From Arcuatula senhousia (lineage: Eukaryota; Mollusca; Bivalvia; Mytilida; Mytilidae): 64,000 bases of DNA. Shown in pieces: positions 22,437 to 35,254 of the stretch; positions within the stretch are counted from its first letter, which is position 1; every line of letters begins with the position of its first letter. A program made the position numbers and the translations under genes. The stretch lies in NCBI GenBank assembly GCA_963971305.1, contig OZ020308.1, forward strand, positions 34,129,275 through 34,193,274, in the 5' to 3' direction. The notes under the pieces are model-generated. The model did not search any database, was not told the origin of the DNA, and saw only the letters and a program-made list of their open reading frames with translations.

Positions 22437-23591
22437 AAGATCGATTAAGTGTTGGTCAAATCCGGAAAGGATGACATTACAAAACTCTATTTCAAACCAA
22501 CATCTGTGCTCATCTGAGAGATAGAAATCCCGTATTTGTATACAAGCACATGGTGTCGTCCGTAAAATTTCTTGAGTGATGACAACAACCTGGGAGCAAC
22601 GTACCCCTGTGTTAACAATTTGCTTGTCAGCCGTGTGGCTGGAATAACAGGAATTATTTTGCTCGCATGCGAATTTATTTAACTCTCGTGAAGTTTCCCA
22701 CGAAAAACACCTTACAAGGGTAAGTTCACCACCCTTCAAAAACAGTTTGCCCGTACCAAACATGGAACTTGCCTAGAGTAATAATGAAACAAACATTATC
22801 TTTAAATTAAAAAAAAATATCACCCTTTTTGAATTGTAGGTATGAAATTGCTAACAAGGAAGCTATGGGTTGATATAGACTTGATAGTTATGACCAAAAG
22901 GCTTAACTTCCACAAAATGGTCGCATGGTACCGCATGGTACCGAAGTTCAAGTTTCTTCTTTTGTACATGTACTGCACATCGTCTGTATCCAAGGTGCTC
23001 GAGTTTTGAATACTTTTTTTTCAATACCTTTGCTTTTAGACCTCTCAATGCTTCGATTCAAATGCTGATGATGAGAAGTTAGCACTTGAAATCTGCATAA
23101 ATAACTTAGTTTTGTCTGCTTTGGTATTTGTAATGTGAAAACACTAGGTCGATGACTGCTGCTGGTGGACTATGGATTCCTATGGGTAATAACAAGCCAT
23201 TTTGTCAGACATGTCCGAAACACATTTACCAATATTCTTTAAATTGTTTTATCCAAATGCACAAAACAGCTTAAATTCATTTTTGTAAACACCAGGTTTC
23301 TTTTCTTGGCAACACACGGTCAATATCCTTGGTTCCTGAATTTGCTATCGTGTTCAAACGATTTGGTCTTGAGCATTTTTTTCAATGCTTTTGATTTTCG
23401 AACTTCCAATGATTTGATTTGAATTATGTAGCTGATGAGAGGTTACAACTGGAAATATGCGTAAGAAGCATATCTAAATTGCCTGTTTTATGCCCACTTT
23501 TGGTATTTCGGTATTTATTTACATATCCAATTTATTTATTGAATTTGGTTATGGTAACAAGATCACAAGCGTGTGACTGTCAAGCGATATT

Positions 23592-24092
23592 TTTATATCC
23601 CCGCTCCAAGTTGAAGTGGGGTCAATGAAAACCACACAAAAATCAACATTTTAGATAGTGAAAGGATAAGAGTACATCAAACCTTTATTAAAAGACTCTG
23701 AAAATATGAAAAAAATCCATCAAGTCGCGTATAGAACATGTAGAAGGAGAAACGGAAACGTTTTGCTTGCCTCCCATTTGATCAACGACATACGTCATTT
23801 GATCGATAAGGGAACTCAAAATTACAAGAAAGGGTAAAAAACTGTGAGCCACATCTCACAAAAAAGTACCCCGCTCCAAAGAAAACCAATCTGATCAAAT
23901 TTAAAAAGAAGTTTACGTTTACAACATGTCACTTACTATTTCTGAAATATTCATGAAAATCCATTGAGAAGTATCAGTGGGTTTAGGAGGATGTGCTGAT
24001 ATGAGATTGGAACCTTAACAGAACAAGAAAAGGACGGAAAGAATGGACAACCTTATCACTGTATACCTTTTTTCAAGCGGGGCATAATAAGA
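23592..24092. repeat. Repeat with CCCCGC inverted ends
   Basis: The left edge TTATATCCCCGCTCCAAG is roughly the reverse complement of the right edge TTCAAGCGGGGCATAATAA. About 500 bp lie between. No coding region is seen; it is consistent with a non-autonomous DNA element. Confidence 0.5.
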
Positions 24093-24737
24093 GAAGAGCC
24101 TTTCAGACAAATTATCTGAAAATACAAAAACGTTCTCTAAAGAGTTTAGAAAAACGAACGGATCGACGTAATTGTTTTTAAAAATTAATCAAATTTTGCG
24201 CAATAGAAGTTTAGAGATATCAGTCTGTTACCATGCTGTTCTTGTGGGTTTTATTTTTATTTTCAAAATGTTTCATTATCTGTCAAAACGATGATGCAAT
24301 TTTAGACTTCAGATATGGTCGAAAAAAAAATTAAAGGGGCACAACTCTTTAACGATCCTGAAATGATCCATTTTTGTAGATCTCAATTAGCTGAACAATT
24401 TTGTTATGGTAACGTTTTTCTAGCATTAACGATTTTCAAAATATACAACAAAATGGTTAAATTTGTCTATTTTGACAATTATCGGAAAATAAATCCTAAA
24501 ATATGTTGTTGAACAATGTTGACTCACCATGGAGTTATGGTTACTCCATGGAATCAATAAAGATATCTAAAAAGCTTTAGTGCTGAGGATTGAATGTTGT
24601 TAGGATTTTCTCTATGGTTGTGCATTTTAACCTATTTTTCAAATTCTCTGGCCAGAATCAGCAACTGCAATCAGCAAAAGACATGCAAATTTAGTTTAAA
24701 CATATTTATTTATCCTGGATTGGGAAACAAGCTTAAT

Positions 24738-25047
24738 GCTTATGTAAATCCCTCTCCAGCTAGCAGCTTGCGGGTGTGGCCTTTGCAGCGGCCCCCATTG
24801 AGCCTACTCTTATCGAACTCTACAAAGGGGTCTTTAACGTGCATGGGGTATTGCTCTCCACATACACGGGACAACCTTTTTTTCGTCCCTTCCGAAGGAC
24901 TAGCATCGTTCCTTGAGACCATCCTCGCAAATGGTGTCAAGAGAGAGTCGGAAAATTGGTTCATGAAATTTTCACCCGGGACGAAGATCGAACCACGAAC
25001 CTTGGTGTTAGTAGCCCGACGCGTTAACCACTACACCACCGACATGC
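24738..25047 (-). repeat. tRNA-derived SINE
   Basis: On the minus strand a tRNA-like head reads GGTGGTGTAGTGGTTAACGC (A box, about 25020-25040) and then GGTTCGTGGTTCGATC (B box, about 24985-25000). A non-tRNA body follows down to about 24738. A diverged copy, broken by another repeat, lies at 26935-27432. Confidence 0.75.
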
Positions 25048-25531
25048 AAATTTGTTTCCTTAGACAATGATGTCTTGGTACGTTTTTGAATAGCATAGAT
25101 TCGCTTTTTGTGTCATTGTTGTAAAGATAAGTAAGTCTATAAAATGTCATGAACATCCAATGAAGAATCAACAGGATTCGTACGTAAATGAAACCTAAGA
25201 CAGAAGACGGGCCTAACAAATCATAAAGCAGCTGTTTTTTCTTTATATATATATATAATCTAAATTTAAAAAAAGTAGTAGCACAACAAATACTTAGACA
25301 AATATTGTACAAATTGCAGTAAATTAGGTAAAAGCAAAGTGCATCAACATCTTTTGAGTCGGTAAAACTAAAACTATAATATGTTCAAAAGACATAATGC
25401 CCCCATCTTGCAACATTTTGGACGAACAGACCGGAACACTTTATGTCCCTCTACTTTCGTAAAATTGCATTAAAAATTCTGAAATATCCTTTCCTAAAAC
25501 TAAATATAATTTAACAATTTTAACTAATAAT

Positions 25532-28500
25532 TTAGAATAATCCCTCCAAGAAAGAATCCCAGTCAAAACCTGATGTTGCTTTCGATATACATTTTTGACA
25601 GTTTGTGGTTATGATCCTTGCATTCATTGGTTGTGGGTTGCGATAGTTGTTAATGAGGTCTTCTGATCCTTTGTAATGGGTTTTTCCAAGATTTCTGAAC
25701 TCATTCAACTGAAATGAATTAAAAATATTATAAATGACAGTTTTTCTGTTTCATATTATACTTCAAAGAATATTAGAATTTTTTTTTCTTTTTAATGTTT
25801 GTTAACAAAAGTATGGAACGAGAATACATGTACATATCGGAAAAACTACAAGTCAGACTTTTTCATGCTTGTGGAGCATTTCAAATGAAAATTACAAATA
25901 CCAAAACGCGGGTATAAACGGATAGTTATGGGTAAAACCAGATTAAATGACACCACTCCCTTTCATTGCGATCTTAGGTTATGGTAGCTTCATAAACACT
26001 ACACGGCTATATGACACGATTTCAGAGTGGGGGATCATTTCATTACAACATTAATTTTAAACAAAACTAGTTACATAATTCATGTAATTATATACAATAA
26101 AGAGTCTTTTTTTAAGAAAAAAAAGGATTTTTCTACCAACGACCAAAGATTAAACTTTTTGTTTGACAGTATGAGACATTTTTTCTAACAAAGTTGGTCT
26201 AAAAATATATGAAGTAGAAACAAGAAGACAGTTGTGTCTTAAAAAAAGAATAGTAAAAGCTCTGGCAAAAAATTGTAAAATGTCCCCAAAAATATGTACA
26301 TGAAGGCGAGGTATCATGAATAAGGCAATGTAATAACTTTGAAAATGAAAACTGTCTCTAACGTTCATGTATATAATTTAATTCAACGATGACCATTCGG
26401 GTCAAATTTGAGATGCAAATTAATCCAAGAACGACTTATCAGTGGTAAAAAATGTACTCTCAAATATTTTGAGATATATTTTGGATATCCAAAATTCTCT
26501 TAATTGCTTTTAAAACTGCTTAAATCAGTGCATGTTAGTTTAACCATGTTAACAATGCGCCCTGTGACAATATTGCATCATATATCAACCAATGATTCGG
26601 AATTGTTTTTTTTTATTTCTAAATGCCCTATAATATATTATATGTATATATCTCACCTGACTTTCCGAAATGTTAATCTTTTCCTTAAATATCGTCCAAA
26701 TGACGCTTTCATCACATGTTGGTGTAGTAAGGCTACCGTAGTACCTATAGAAACAATCCGTTGAAGGAAACAGCGAATTCAGATCAAATGTGGTTAGCAA
26801 AACATGGTCATCTGAAATAGTTTTAAAAACATTATCATAATTGTTGCTTTTTAATAATGAATACAAAAAAAAATGAAATTTAAAATGCAATTTATATTAT
26901 AATATATAAATATGTCAAAATTTGAACAATGGCAAACTAGCTTGTTTATGCTGGACTTGGAAACCAACTTAAAGCCTATCATACGCGAGTTGCTCCCCAG
27001 GTTGCAGTATGTGAGCGTGGTCTCATTAAGCCAACTCTTATCAATCTATTCATAAAGGATTGTTTGAGATAATAATTGCTCTCAAAATATATTGGACAAT
27101 GTCCTTTTCGAAAGACTAGGGGGAAACAGCGGTACCAATGGGGTATCCGAATGTCAAAAGTCCGAGACAAAACCAGTAAACACCAACAAGAACGGGACAA
27201 AACAGACAACATGTAAAACATGGAAACACAAAATCACTGAATGTCAATCAACAACGCGAACTCCGGTCTAAACGAGAGTGAACTCATGTGCTCCGGATGA
27301 GTAGCGTAGGCATCGTCTCTTGAGACCATTCTCGCAAATAGGTCAAGAGATATTAGAGTAAATTAGTTGGACTTTGAAATGTTCAACCCTGGCAAAGATG
27401 GAACCACGGATCCCGGTGAAGTAGGACATTAATTTAGTATACCTTTGTGTTGTATTTTCTTCAGATGGCTGATAATTTCATCAAAGTTTGCATTGTGTTT
27501 TCCAACCTAAAAAACCATATTGTATTGTTTTACAAATGAAAAAAAGACTTAAGGATCAAAGTGAAAATTCAATCTGGAACAACTTAAAGTAAGAACTCCC
27601 AACTGTTACTCGGACTAGTAAAACATATAGATTCAGCGTTAAAAGTGTGTTTTAAAGGGTCTATCTATGACTTTTTCAGGACTGAATTTGAATTATATGC
27701 ATTTTATTTAGACCATGGGCCTATTGCAAAACCGCGAGCAGCGCCTACTGGCATCCTTCAAGGCTGCTGGCGGTTGTCCATTGTGGTTTTTCTGAATTCC
27801 CGCTTGATTGTGGGATGTGACTTATTCCACATCTCATTATTTTCTATTTAAAATACTTTTCTATCTGAAATTTGACTTTTACCTGCTTAAAATATAGCAT
27901 TCAAGATAGCACACTGGTTTAGGTCTTTAAATATGAAAATGTCGTACATGACACAGAAATATGAGCCAATTGTTGAAATTAACAAATATGGTATACCTTA
28001 AAAAGGAACCCAAGGACTGCCAAACCATTTCTATGTTTCATGGCTTCTTTTACTCCACCACTGAATCTGCTAGAATGAGTTACGACATGCATCTGAAAAG
28101 TCATTAATGACAAAAAGAATCAATAAGGGATCATTGAACTTGAAAAGGGCCATGTTATTTCTCATAAAAAAAAACGTGGATTTGGGTTTTTAATATAAAA
28201 TGGGTTAGGTTATTGATATATTGATATAAAAAAAGAGGGTGGGTTTGTTTTTTGATAAAAAAGGGTTGGGTTTTTGATTAAAAATATTTTGGAAAATATT
28301 ATGAAGAAGGATTTCTGTCAAAAAACTAATTCTGATAATGTTAAATATTTTACCGTGACTCACTCCATTAAAAGATTGAATACTATTTCCACATTAAATT
28401 TTTTTTTTATCAGAAATCAAAGTTATATTGTTTGTCCCTCAATTATGTAAAATAAACGTGAAGCGTCTGACAATTCGAAAAACGAGCAAGCTTATTGAAG

Positions 28501-31500
28501 ATTTTCCGCGCTTTACATTTGAACTTTATAAGGGGAAAGATTTCTTTCCTGTGTGACAATGGAGAAAAATGACATTTCTTCATGTGCATCTTCATACAAT
28601 GTACTTCCTCCATGATGTAAAGTTTCATCAAATCCACTAAGCGTGTTATGAAATGTTTTGCTTAAATACAGTCCAACTATATCACTGTGTGAAACTTTAT
28701 AAAAAGGAAATTAGTCATGCAGTTTAGGAAAAGTTGAAATTAGAAGACAGACCCTATAGGTCACTTAATGTAAAAAAGGAAAATTATATACCCACCTCCA
28801 TAGGGAAATGTTCTCCATTGATCTCGTGTTCTGATCCTCTGCTGTCTTCTGACCCCCAGTGGAAATGAAACTGTTCAACATGATATTGACCAGGAAGTCT
28901 CCCTCCAGAAATTTCAAGCCCCTTTCCCTTCAAATTCACCTGGACTGAAAAACAAAATAAATATTCACAGCAAATACTCCTGCTCAAAAAAAATATAATC
29001 TGATCAAATTTTGATATTGAAAGTGAGTATTTGGATCATTTAACGTGAAAAATTACATGAAAATCAATTCAATGAAAAAGAAATTGCCGATAAGAGATTG
29101 TTTCCTTGGGGTGTAACAGGCACACGTTAGGATAGAAACTCGGACTGACGGGTGCCCCTTTAACTAGATACTTAGTATCCTTTTTTCTAAAAGTGTTTTA
29201 TTAAATATTTTTTTAAATTTCATATCTTTTTCAATGATAATGTATACGCCTTTATTATCATATATAACTGTTCTCTTTCCTATCTCACAAATATGTGACA
29301 ATTGAGTTTTACTGTTAATCAAATGCCATATTTTAAGGAGAAATTCGAGAGCAAGTTTGTGTCTTACACCCTGTCTGTAACAGGGTGAATCCAGACACGT
29401 GAAGTTCTAGTCTAGTATACCCATGTACTATACAAAGCAGTTAAAAAGAGGGGGGGTCATGTTGTTGTTTTATTAATTTCTAAAAATCTGCTCAAGTAAT
29501 TTAATTACCTGCATGCCCATTATTCTTGATATCCATTTTGACCTTTTTAGCTACTGAAAGTCCGACAAAGTTGAATTTGTTAAGAGTATAGTCCATCATC
29601 ACCTGATTTGTTCGTATGTCAATAGGAGATTGTTCCCATCCATCACATTTCGGGAAAATATTCTTCCATTTTTCTGGTTCTGTTGTAAAATAAGTTATTA
29701 AAATTATAAGGATTGATTGTTTGGTTGATTGACTGGTTGGTTGGTTGGCTGGTTTGCTGTTTAGTTGGTTGATTGACTGGTTGGTTGGTTGGCTGGTTTG
29801 CTGTTTAGTTGGTTGATTGATTGATTGATTGATTGATTGATTCTTCTCGACTAGATAAGGAATGAGGAACAAACTTTTGTGAATAAAAAAAAACCAGTCA
29901 CTTATGTAGCTATATAATCAAAAGCCCAAGGCAACATTATCAAGATGAGAAATATTTTTTCTTCATGTTAACTCCCACTTTAGCAATATTTGACATTTTG
30001 AAACTCATATGTTTAATTTTGTTGAATACTTAAAGTTTATGCTACAAGTAGCTATATGATTGGATGGACCTGTATATAAGAATCGTTTGCAAATAGGTGA
30101 AAGAAGCAAAGAAGCACTTATTAGGCATTCGAGTGTCAAAAGTCCGAAAGGGCAACGACAAAACCGGTAACTGACACGAACAGCACAAAGAAACACAAAA
30201 CACAACATCAACCGAACGGGAATCGACAACGCGAGCTCAAGTCGTAACAAGAGTGAACTGAGGTGCTCCGGAAGAGTAAATGGTTTCTGCCTGCTATAGC
30301 ACACCCGTCGTGTTGCAAATTTCAAATCAATTGAGATACGTAAACTCCATAAGGGTAAAACTGGAGCGGACGGAATGTTGCTACACAAGAAGAGAAAGTC
30401 GGTTGACGATTGGAAAGTTGAAGTCATCACGTTTGTCATAGAAATATCACATTATCTCTAATTTGAAAACTACAACTTTGAAATGTTTATCTAGGTAACA
30501 ATATTATTTTTTATAAAATTTCATAATCTAAAAAAGTATAATATTACACACACCATCACTTTTTACATTGAAATAAAGCAGTTCGAAAAATAAATCAACC
30601 AATGAATGGTCTTTTTTACACATAAACTGGACAAATAACAAACTGCCAATGTATCTACAATTCAGGTATATGATACCTTAAGTAGCCAAAGGGACTTATT
30701 AAATAAATTTTTGCTGAAATTATCTTTAACAGATCGCCGACAAATTGATCATGAGCAGCCAACATCCTTCATACGTTTTTCTCTATTAAATAAGGACATT
30801 CAATTTATTCAACTTTTCATAAAATCAAACATGTTTGTATAGTTTTCTGACTCGTCATTAATGACATGGTTAACCCTAATACGTTGTCTATACTTACTAA
30901 CACCATTGTGATATCCCCACTCGTGAACTGAAAAGAAAAGAAAAACATTGAAATTTGGAAAAGAGAACGAAATATGCAATTTTTTGCCTCCAAAGGCGGA
31001 TCTAGGTCCAGCGTACCGGGCGCCCCCCCCCCCCCCCGTTTGACAAAAAAAATGGTATAGGAACTGAAGGAAACAAGAGGTCCCAGAAGGCTTTTTTAAT
31101 AATTGCAACCCCCCCCCCCCCGTTTGCAAATTTGCAAATTTTTGGATCCGCCACAGGCCTCTATAAAGCCTTGAATTATTTTGATACTGCAAAAGAGGGA
31201 CCAAAAATGAATCCTGTTAGACACATTATTGTAAAAGTATAAAGCAATTCGATAACTGGAACTTATGTTACAGTGGGGCCACTAAAGTTAACAGAAAAAG
31301 CTGACGCAAACGACGAAATAGACAGCATCATACCATTCTGCATGAATATGCGCATTTTTGTTATTTGTAAAAATGTTATGACACACACAAAAATAAAAAA
31401 TAAACAAACAAACGTAAAATCTCCTTAGTAAATGTGTATTAATGTATTATTCTTTCTTATCAAGTTAAATACTGAAGGGTAAAACCGTATACTGGGAAAA

Positions 31501-33475
31501 AATAGCGCTTTTCTTGTATTTTAATTTACTTAGATGTAACGCTTACAAATTATGAAAGCTACGCCGAGCGCAGCATAATAGACCGCCACATGTTGAACCC
31601 TGTATGTTGTAGGCCCAATACGGGATAGTTCATTGCCCATGAAAGCGAAGGAAAAGTGCAAAATAAATCAAAGCAACTAGCACATCTAGTTGACAGAATT
31701 TAATGAGGAATTAAATAAAAAAAAAGGAAATTTAAAAAAAACAAACGAATGAATGATTTTTGGCGCTTTTTTCTAAAACAGTAAGGGCCACAAACCACAA
31801 GCACATCATCAACCTTCCATTATAAACACTATAACAAAATATCATAACAATCAATCAATATTTACTCAACTTCGTCAAGTTAACGCACAGAAACCAAATG
31901 TCCCTAGACTACACAGACGCCACAGACGACAAAGGCGACATACGACAAAGGCGACATAGCCGCACAAAACTTTGGCAGTTGTATAAAAACCTTAACCCCT
32001 GTAAAAACATGATAAAAATCGTAAAATAAAGTGTCATGTGTAATGTTTAAGTCTCACAAGAGACGCTCTAACCAAACGCTGAATGACAATCTAGCTTAAG
32101 TTAAACTAGAATACTGGGAAAGTACAAAGGGGTGTTTTCGATTCGACGGATTAATTAACATGTAACTTGAAAAAGTAAAATGGTACTAAATCACTATATA
32201 ACATTTTAGATCTTTAACCCATAAAAGCGCTCGATGTTTAGCGATACAACAAATGTGGACAGGACAGATGGACAAAGCTTCTCTATACTCAATAGCTATA
32301 GCTATATTAAATATAGTCACAGTTCCAAATATATAACATCTACAAGTTTAAGGTTAATGTGGACACCTATACTGAAAAAAAAAATTGTCATTAAACATTT
32401 GATTTTATGGTCTAAAATAAAACATGTTAATAATATCCTTTATTTAAAATAAAAATAAGGATAGGTCACCATGCTCGTTTTTGCAATATAAGTGATTAAA
32501 GTATGCCTGAATTACAATAGATTATAAAGGAAATGCCAAATTTTAGGCATAAAATCATGTCTCAGAAAAATTCCTTACAATAGGATCTTGTTTTTATTTT
32601 GTCAAAAGTTATATTTTTACCTATATATTAAAATAAAACATTGAAAACAGGGGGTCACCAGCTTAGATTTGTGTCTACCATTCAATTCCATTGTAAATTT
32701 AGGGTAATTTTGAAGTGAGTTATCTCCCTTGTTTTTGTAAAAAAATGCGTTACTCAAGAAACGATTGATGCAATTGTTAAACAACTGAATATTTATTGCC
32801 CATTTCAATAAATTCAAATAATCTATTTCTTATTATTGATTTTATAGACACTGGTCTTAAATTTTGCATTTTTAAAGGTAAAAAAGTCATGTGACACCTG
32901 TCTGTATTAACCTTAATTGACTCGTCGTGGACTCTTTAAACGAAAATCGAAATGTTAATAATTATCTGGAATAAGGAGAATATAAAGTTATAAAAAGTAT
33001 TGAAACCGGCTGCTTTTAAAATCATCGAAGAAGCTGCGAGCCGTGTGAGGTACCGATGGGGCATTAGAATGTCAAAATTAGGAAAGGAGAAAGACAAGAT
33101 AGGTAAAAACAAACGAGAACAGCACAAAGAATCAGACAACATAAAAACACACACAAAAACTCGTTACGAGAGTGAACTCATGTGCTCCTGATTGGTTAGC
33201 AGTTCCTGCTTGTCGCAATACACGTGTCGCGTTGCAAACGATTTAAGAATTGAAAAAGTCTTAAGACATATCATATAAAACTAGATCTGAAACAAATCAA
33301 AGTTTCAATAAAACATTTACATATTTTTTTTTTTAGAATCCCAAAGCTATCTGCTTTCCTAAAATAATATGAACATGCTATATTTCAGTGTTTATTATAC
33401 ATACATACCCGCACCCTCGCTCAGAGTAAGACTAATCACAAATGGAAAGATTCCTAGCAGCAATCTCCAAACCAT
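25532..33475 (-). CDS. Secreted alpha-carbonic anhydrase, second paralogue (eight exons, complete)
   Basis: Exons in transcript order: 33475-33409, 30927-30898, 29679-29509, 28944-28796, 28092-27997, 27506-27443, 26811-26657, 25708-25532. All introns are GT-AG, and the 909 nt give 302 residues. The intron phases equal those of the gene at 8197-20104, and four exons have identical lengths. Zinc ligands H116, H118 and H141, the shuttle His88, the GSEH glutamate and Thr221 are all present, as are cysteines C44/C225. The signal peptide reads MVWRLLLGIFPFVISLTLS. It differs from the paralogue by a longer microexon (30 nt, VHEWGYHNGV) and a 22-residue longer C-terminus with an extra C-x-x-C. It should be an active extracellular enzyme. 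I found no obvious AATAAA close to the stop codon. Confidence 0.93.
26935..27432 (-). repeat. Diverged SINE interrupted by an R3 insertion
   Basis: The two halves (26935-27120 and 27307-27432) together match the SINE at 24738-25047. Between them sits an R3 copy (27121-27306), flanked by TAGG on both sides (27117-27120 and 27307-27310), which looks like a target-site duplication. The whole lies in intron 6 of the second carbonic anhydrase gene, ending about 10-15 nt from exon 6. Confidence 0.7.
29710..29843. repeat. TTGA/GGTT microsatellite with a 44-bp tandem unit
   Basis: A unit starting GATTGACTGGTTGGTTGG is repeated twice (29727-29770 and 29771-29814) and then runs into (GATT)n. It lies about 30 nt upstream of the acceptor of exon 3 of the second carbonic anhydrase gene. 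On the transcribed strand it reads as AATC/AACC repeats. Confidence 0.85.
30117..30316 (+). repeat. Repeat family R3 copy
   Basis: It contains GTGTCAAAAGTCCGAAAG, GACAACGCGAGCTCAAG, GAGTGAACTGAGGTGCTC and TGCTATAGCACACCCGTC, as in the copies at 22208 and 27121. It is in intron 2 of the second carbonic anhydrase gene. Confidence 0.7.
30994..31157. repeat. MITE-like element with GGCGGATC inverted ends
   Basis: The left end GGCGGATCTAGG is the inverse of the right end GGATCCGCC. Two runs of C (31021-31037 and 31110-31122) lie inside. It is similar to a widespread animal MITE type that I recall with the same ends. It lies ~65 nt upstream of the 30-nt microexon of the second carbonic anhydrase gene. 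Confidence 0.65.
31549..31992 (+). repeat. Repeat family R9 (GCTACGC...GCAGCAT / TGTATAAAAA), short copy
   Basis: It starts GCTACGCCGAGCGCAGCAT and GTTGAACCCTGTATG, and ends near TTGTATAAAAACC. A longer copy with the same ends is at 51577-52521. It is in intron 1 of the second carbonic anhydrase gene. Confidence 0.6.
33047..33235 (+). repeat. Repeat family R3 copy
   Basis: It begins GAGGTACCGATGGGGCATTA and ends GAGAGTGAACTCATGTGCTC and AGCAGTTCCTGCTTGTCGC. It is in intron 1 of the second carbonic anhydrase gene. Confidence 0.65.
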
Positions 33476-34112
33476 CCTGTTAAGGCTTCAAATACAAAAT
33501 ATTCAGACCAATTGAAAAATTCAGTTTTTAATCAAATCATACAAATTCATAATAAAGCAAAGCAATTCATAACGTAAGTGGAAATTACGTCAATGGCTCA
33601 GGACAAATAATCGTAAAAGAAGCAATTAGTATTTTACTCGTTTCTGATGGTCGCTAGATTCTTTTAATCGTAAGCATAATTCGAATATTAATGGAAAAGT
33701 CCGTTTTTAAATTTGCATTTTGTTTAGTACGCCAGAGTGCGAATAAATTTAAAAAGGTGATATTGTAGCTTATGTCTTTTAAAGGTAAAAGTTCGAACAG
33801 ACAGGGACCGAAAACGACCTTAGTGGAAATAGGTAAATAAAGGTCACTTTATCTAATGCTAAAAGTACCGTTTAACTTCTTTGACTCAAACTAAATTCAA
33901 CATTCATACAATGAAATTTGATACATACATGTATATTTAACTGTTTCAAAAAGTATATACGAAGTGAAATGCCATATTTTATTCTGACCATTTAACCTAA
34001 AAAAAATATATAGTATAAACAAGATGTGTTTTTACAAAATAAAAAAAAAATCCTGTCCGACTTGGGGGCGCAAACACCTCCCTCGTTGTAGGGAAAGAAC
34101 ACAACACTTCAC

Positions 34113-34368
34113 TGGACATTTAACAATTTGGAATCCAGGTCCACGAATATTATTAGCTGTACATTGATACATTCCGGCATGACTTCTGTTTATTTTCTGA
34201 ATTTCCAGGACTGATGAGTTGCTTTCAAACATATTTGGTCCAGTCCATCTGAATGAGCAGTTCGGTCTACAGTCCGATGTACAGGTTATAGAACCAAAAT
34301 TGTCCCCTTATAATGCGGTAAGGAAGAACGGACCATATGCGTGTTTAATGTAACGACAGATGGGCCAT
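34113..34368 (-). pseudogene. Orphan immunoglobulin-domain exon with a frameshift
   Basis: Downstream of an acceptor (TTGTCTTTAG|ATGG at 34368) the minus strand encodes DGPSVVTLN. In another frame it then encodes GDNFGSITCTSDC, CSFRWTGPN and the immunoglobulin signature HAGMYQCTANN. These are the first strand, the first cysteine with the tryptophan, and the D-x-G-x-Y-x-C region of an I-set or C2-set domain. The two parts are in different frames, with the break between about 34300 and 34325. The exon to a possible GT donor after 34113 is 256 nt, one more than a multiple of three, as expected for a one-base insertion in a phase 1-1 exon. No neighbouring exons of a receptor were found, so it is probably a relic. 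An assembly error is the alternative. Confidence 0.65.
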
Positions 34369-34917
34369 CTAAAGACAAAAATATTAGCCTTAGAACTTGA
34401 AAACACGATCACGACTGAATTGCCTAGAATTCTGGTCCATGAATATTCTAAGCTTGAAAAATGCGACCACGGCTATATTGTCTATACAATCTGGAAACAT
34501 TGTCAGTTTTTTTAGCAGCCTTGGGTTCAAATGTACGGATTAAGATTACATTTAAGGTAATAAAAATTTTCACCATATATCTTCTACTACATTGTCTGTA
34601 AACATTTTCTATTGCAACGAATGTAATTATGAAATGTTGTCGTCGCCCGGTAAAATCTTCTGTGCGAATTTACAAGTAAACAACTTACTGAACGAGAGTC
34701 CATGATTTAATTTGAGTTTGTTTGGTAACTAAGTTTCTTTAAAAAAAAAACAACAAAAAAACGGGATACTTGCATCTTCTGGACATCGGAACTTTTTCAT
34801 CTTTAAAGTAATGACTTTTAACGTGCATAGTTATTGTGTTCAGAGTCAGTCCCAGTAGTGTACCATTTGAACTTAGAAGAACGAGCAAAAACTATAGGAT
34901 TTTTATTAACTTATTTA

Positions 34918-35254
34918 CCCGGGGGGAGGGGTAACTTGGTAACTTTTTGGGTTGGGATGTGCCATTTTCGATTTGAATTCAATACCCATATTTATATAAA
35001 ATTGAAAATTTTTAGATTTTATTGCTGATGCAGAATTTCTTGGGGGCATATCTATGTAAAATTGGACAAATAATGACCCATATTTATATGAGACCAGATT
35101 TCTTTCAATGAAAATTGAATAGCATACACATTTTTATATAAAAATGTCTTAAAACTATACCCATTTTAATATAATTTTTCCAAAAAAACCTACCCATATT
35201 TTTGGTACATCCACGTGCACCATTATATAGGAAGTTAACCCCCCCCCCCCCGGG
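34918..35254. repeat. MITE-like element with G-rich inverted ends
   Basis: The left end CCCGGGGGGAGGGGTAACTT (34918-34937) is nearly the reverse complement of the right end AAGTTAACC...CCCGGG (35233-35254). The interior repeats CCCATATTTATAT several times. No coding potential. Confidence 0.65.

Larger units (their letters stand above)
20105..25531. other. Gene-free spacer between the two convergent carbonic anhydrase genes
   Basis: No coding exon could be supported. An AATAAA at 20184-20189, 80 nt after the first gene's stop codon, is a good polyadenylation signal. A degraded ribozyme-like piece (AGACGAAACGTGCGT) lies at 20452-20466. R3 occurs at 22208-22436. Further repeats lie near 22985-23190 and 23380-23520. 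A SINE is at 24738-25047. Confidence 0.6.

Noticed and set aside
22377..22763. 128-residue minus-strand frame
   Set aside because: It partly covers an R3 repeat and has no recognisable domain or ATG context.
24594..25070. 158-residue plus-strand frame
   Set aside because: It overlaps the SINE at 24738-25047 and shows no domain.
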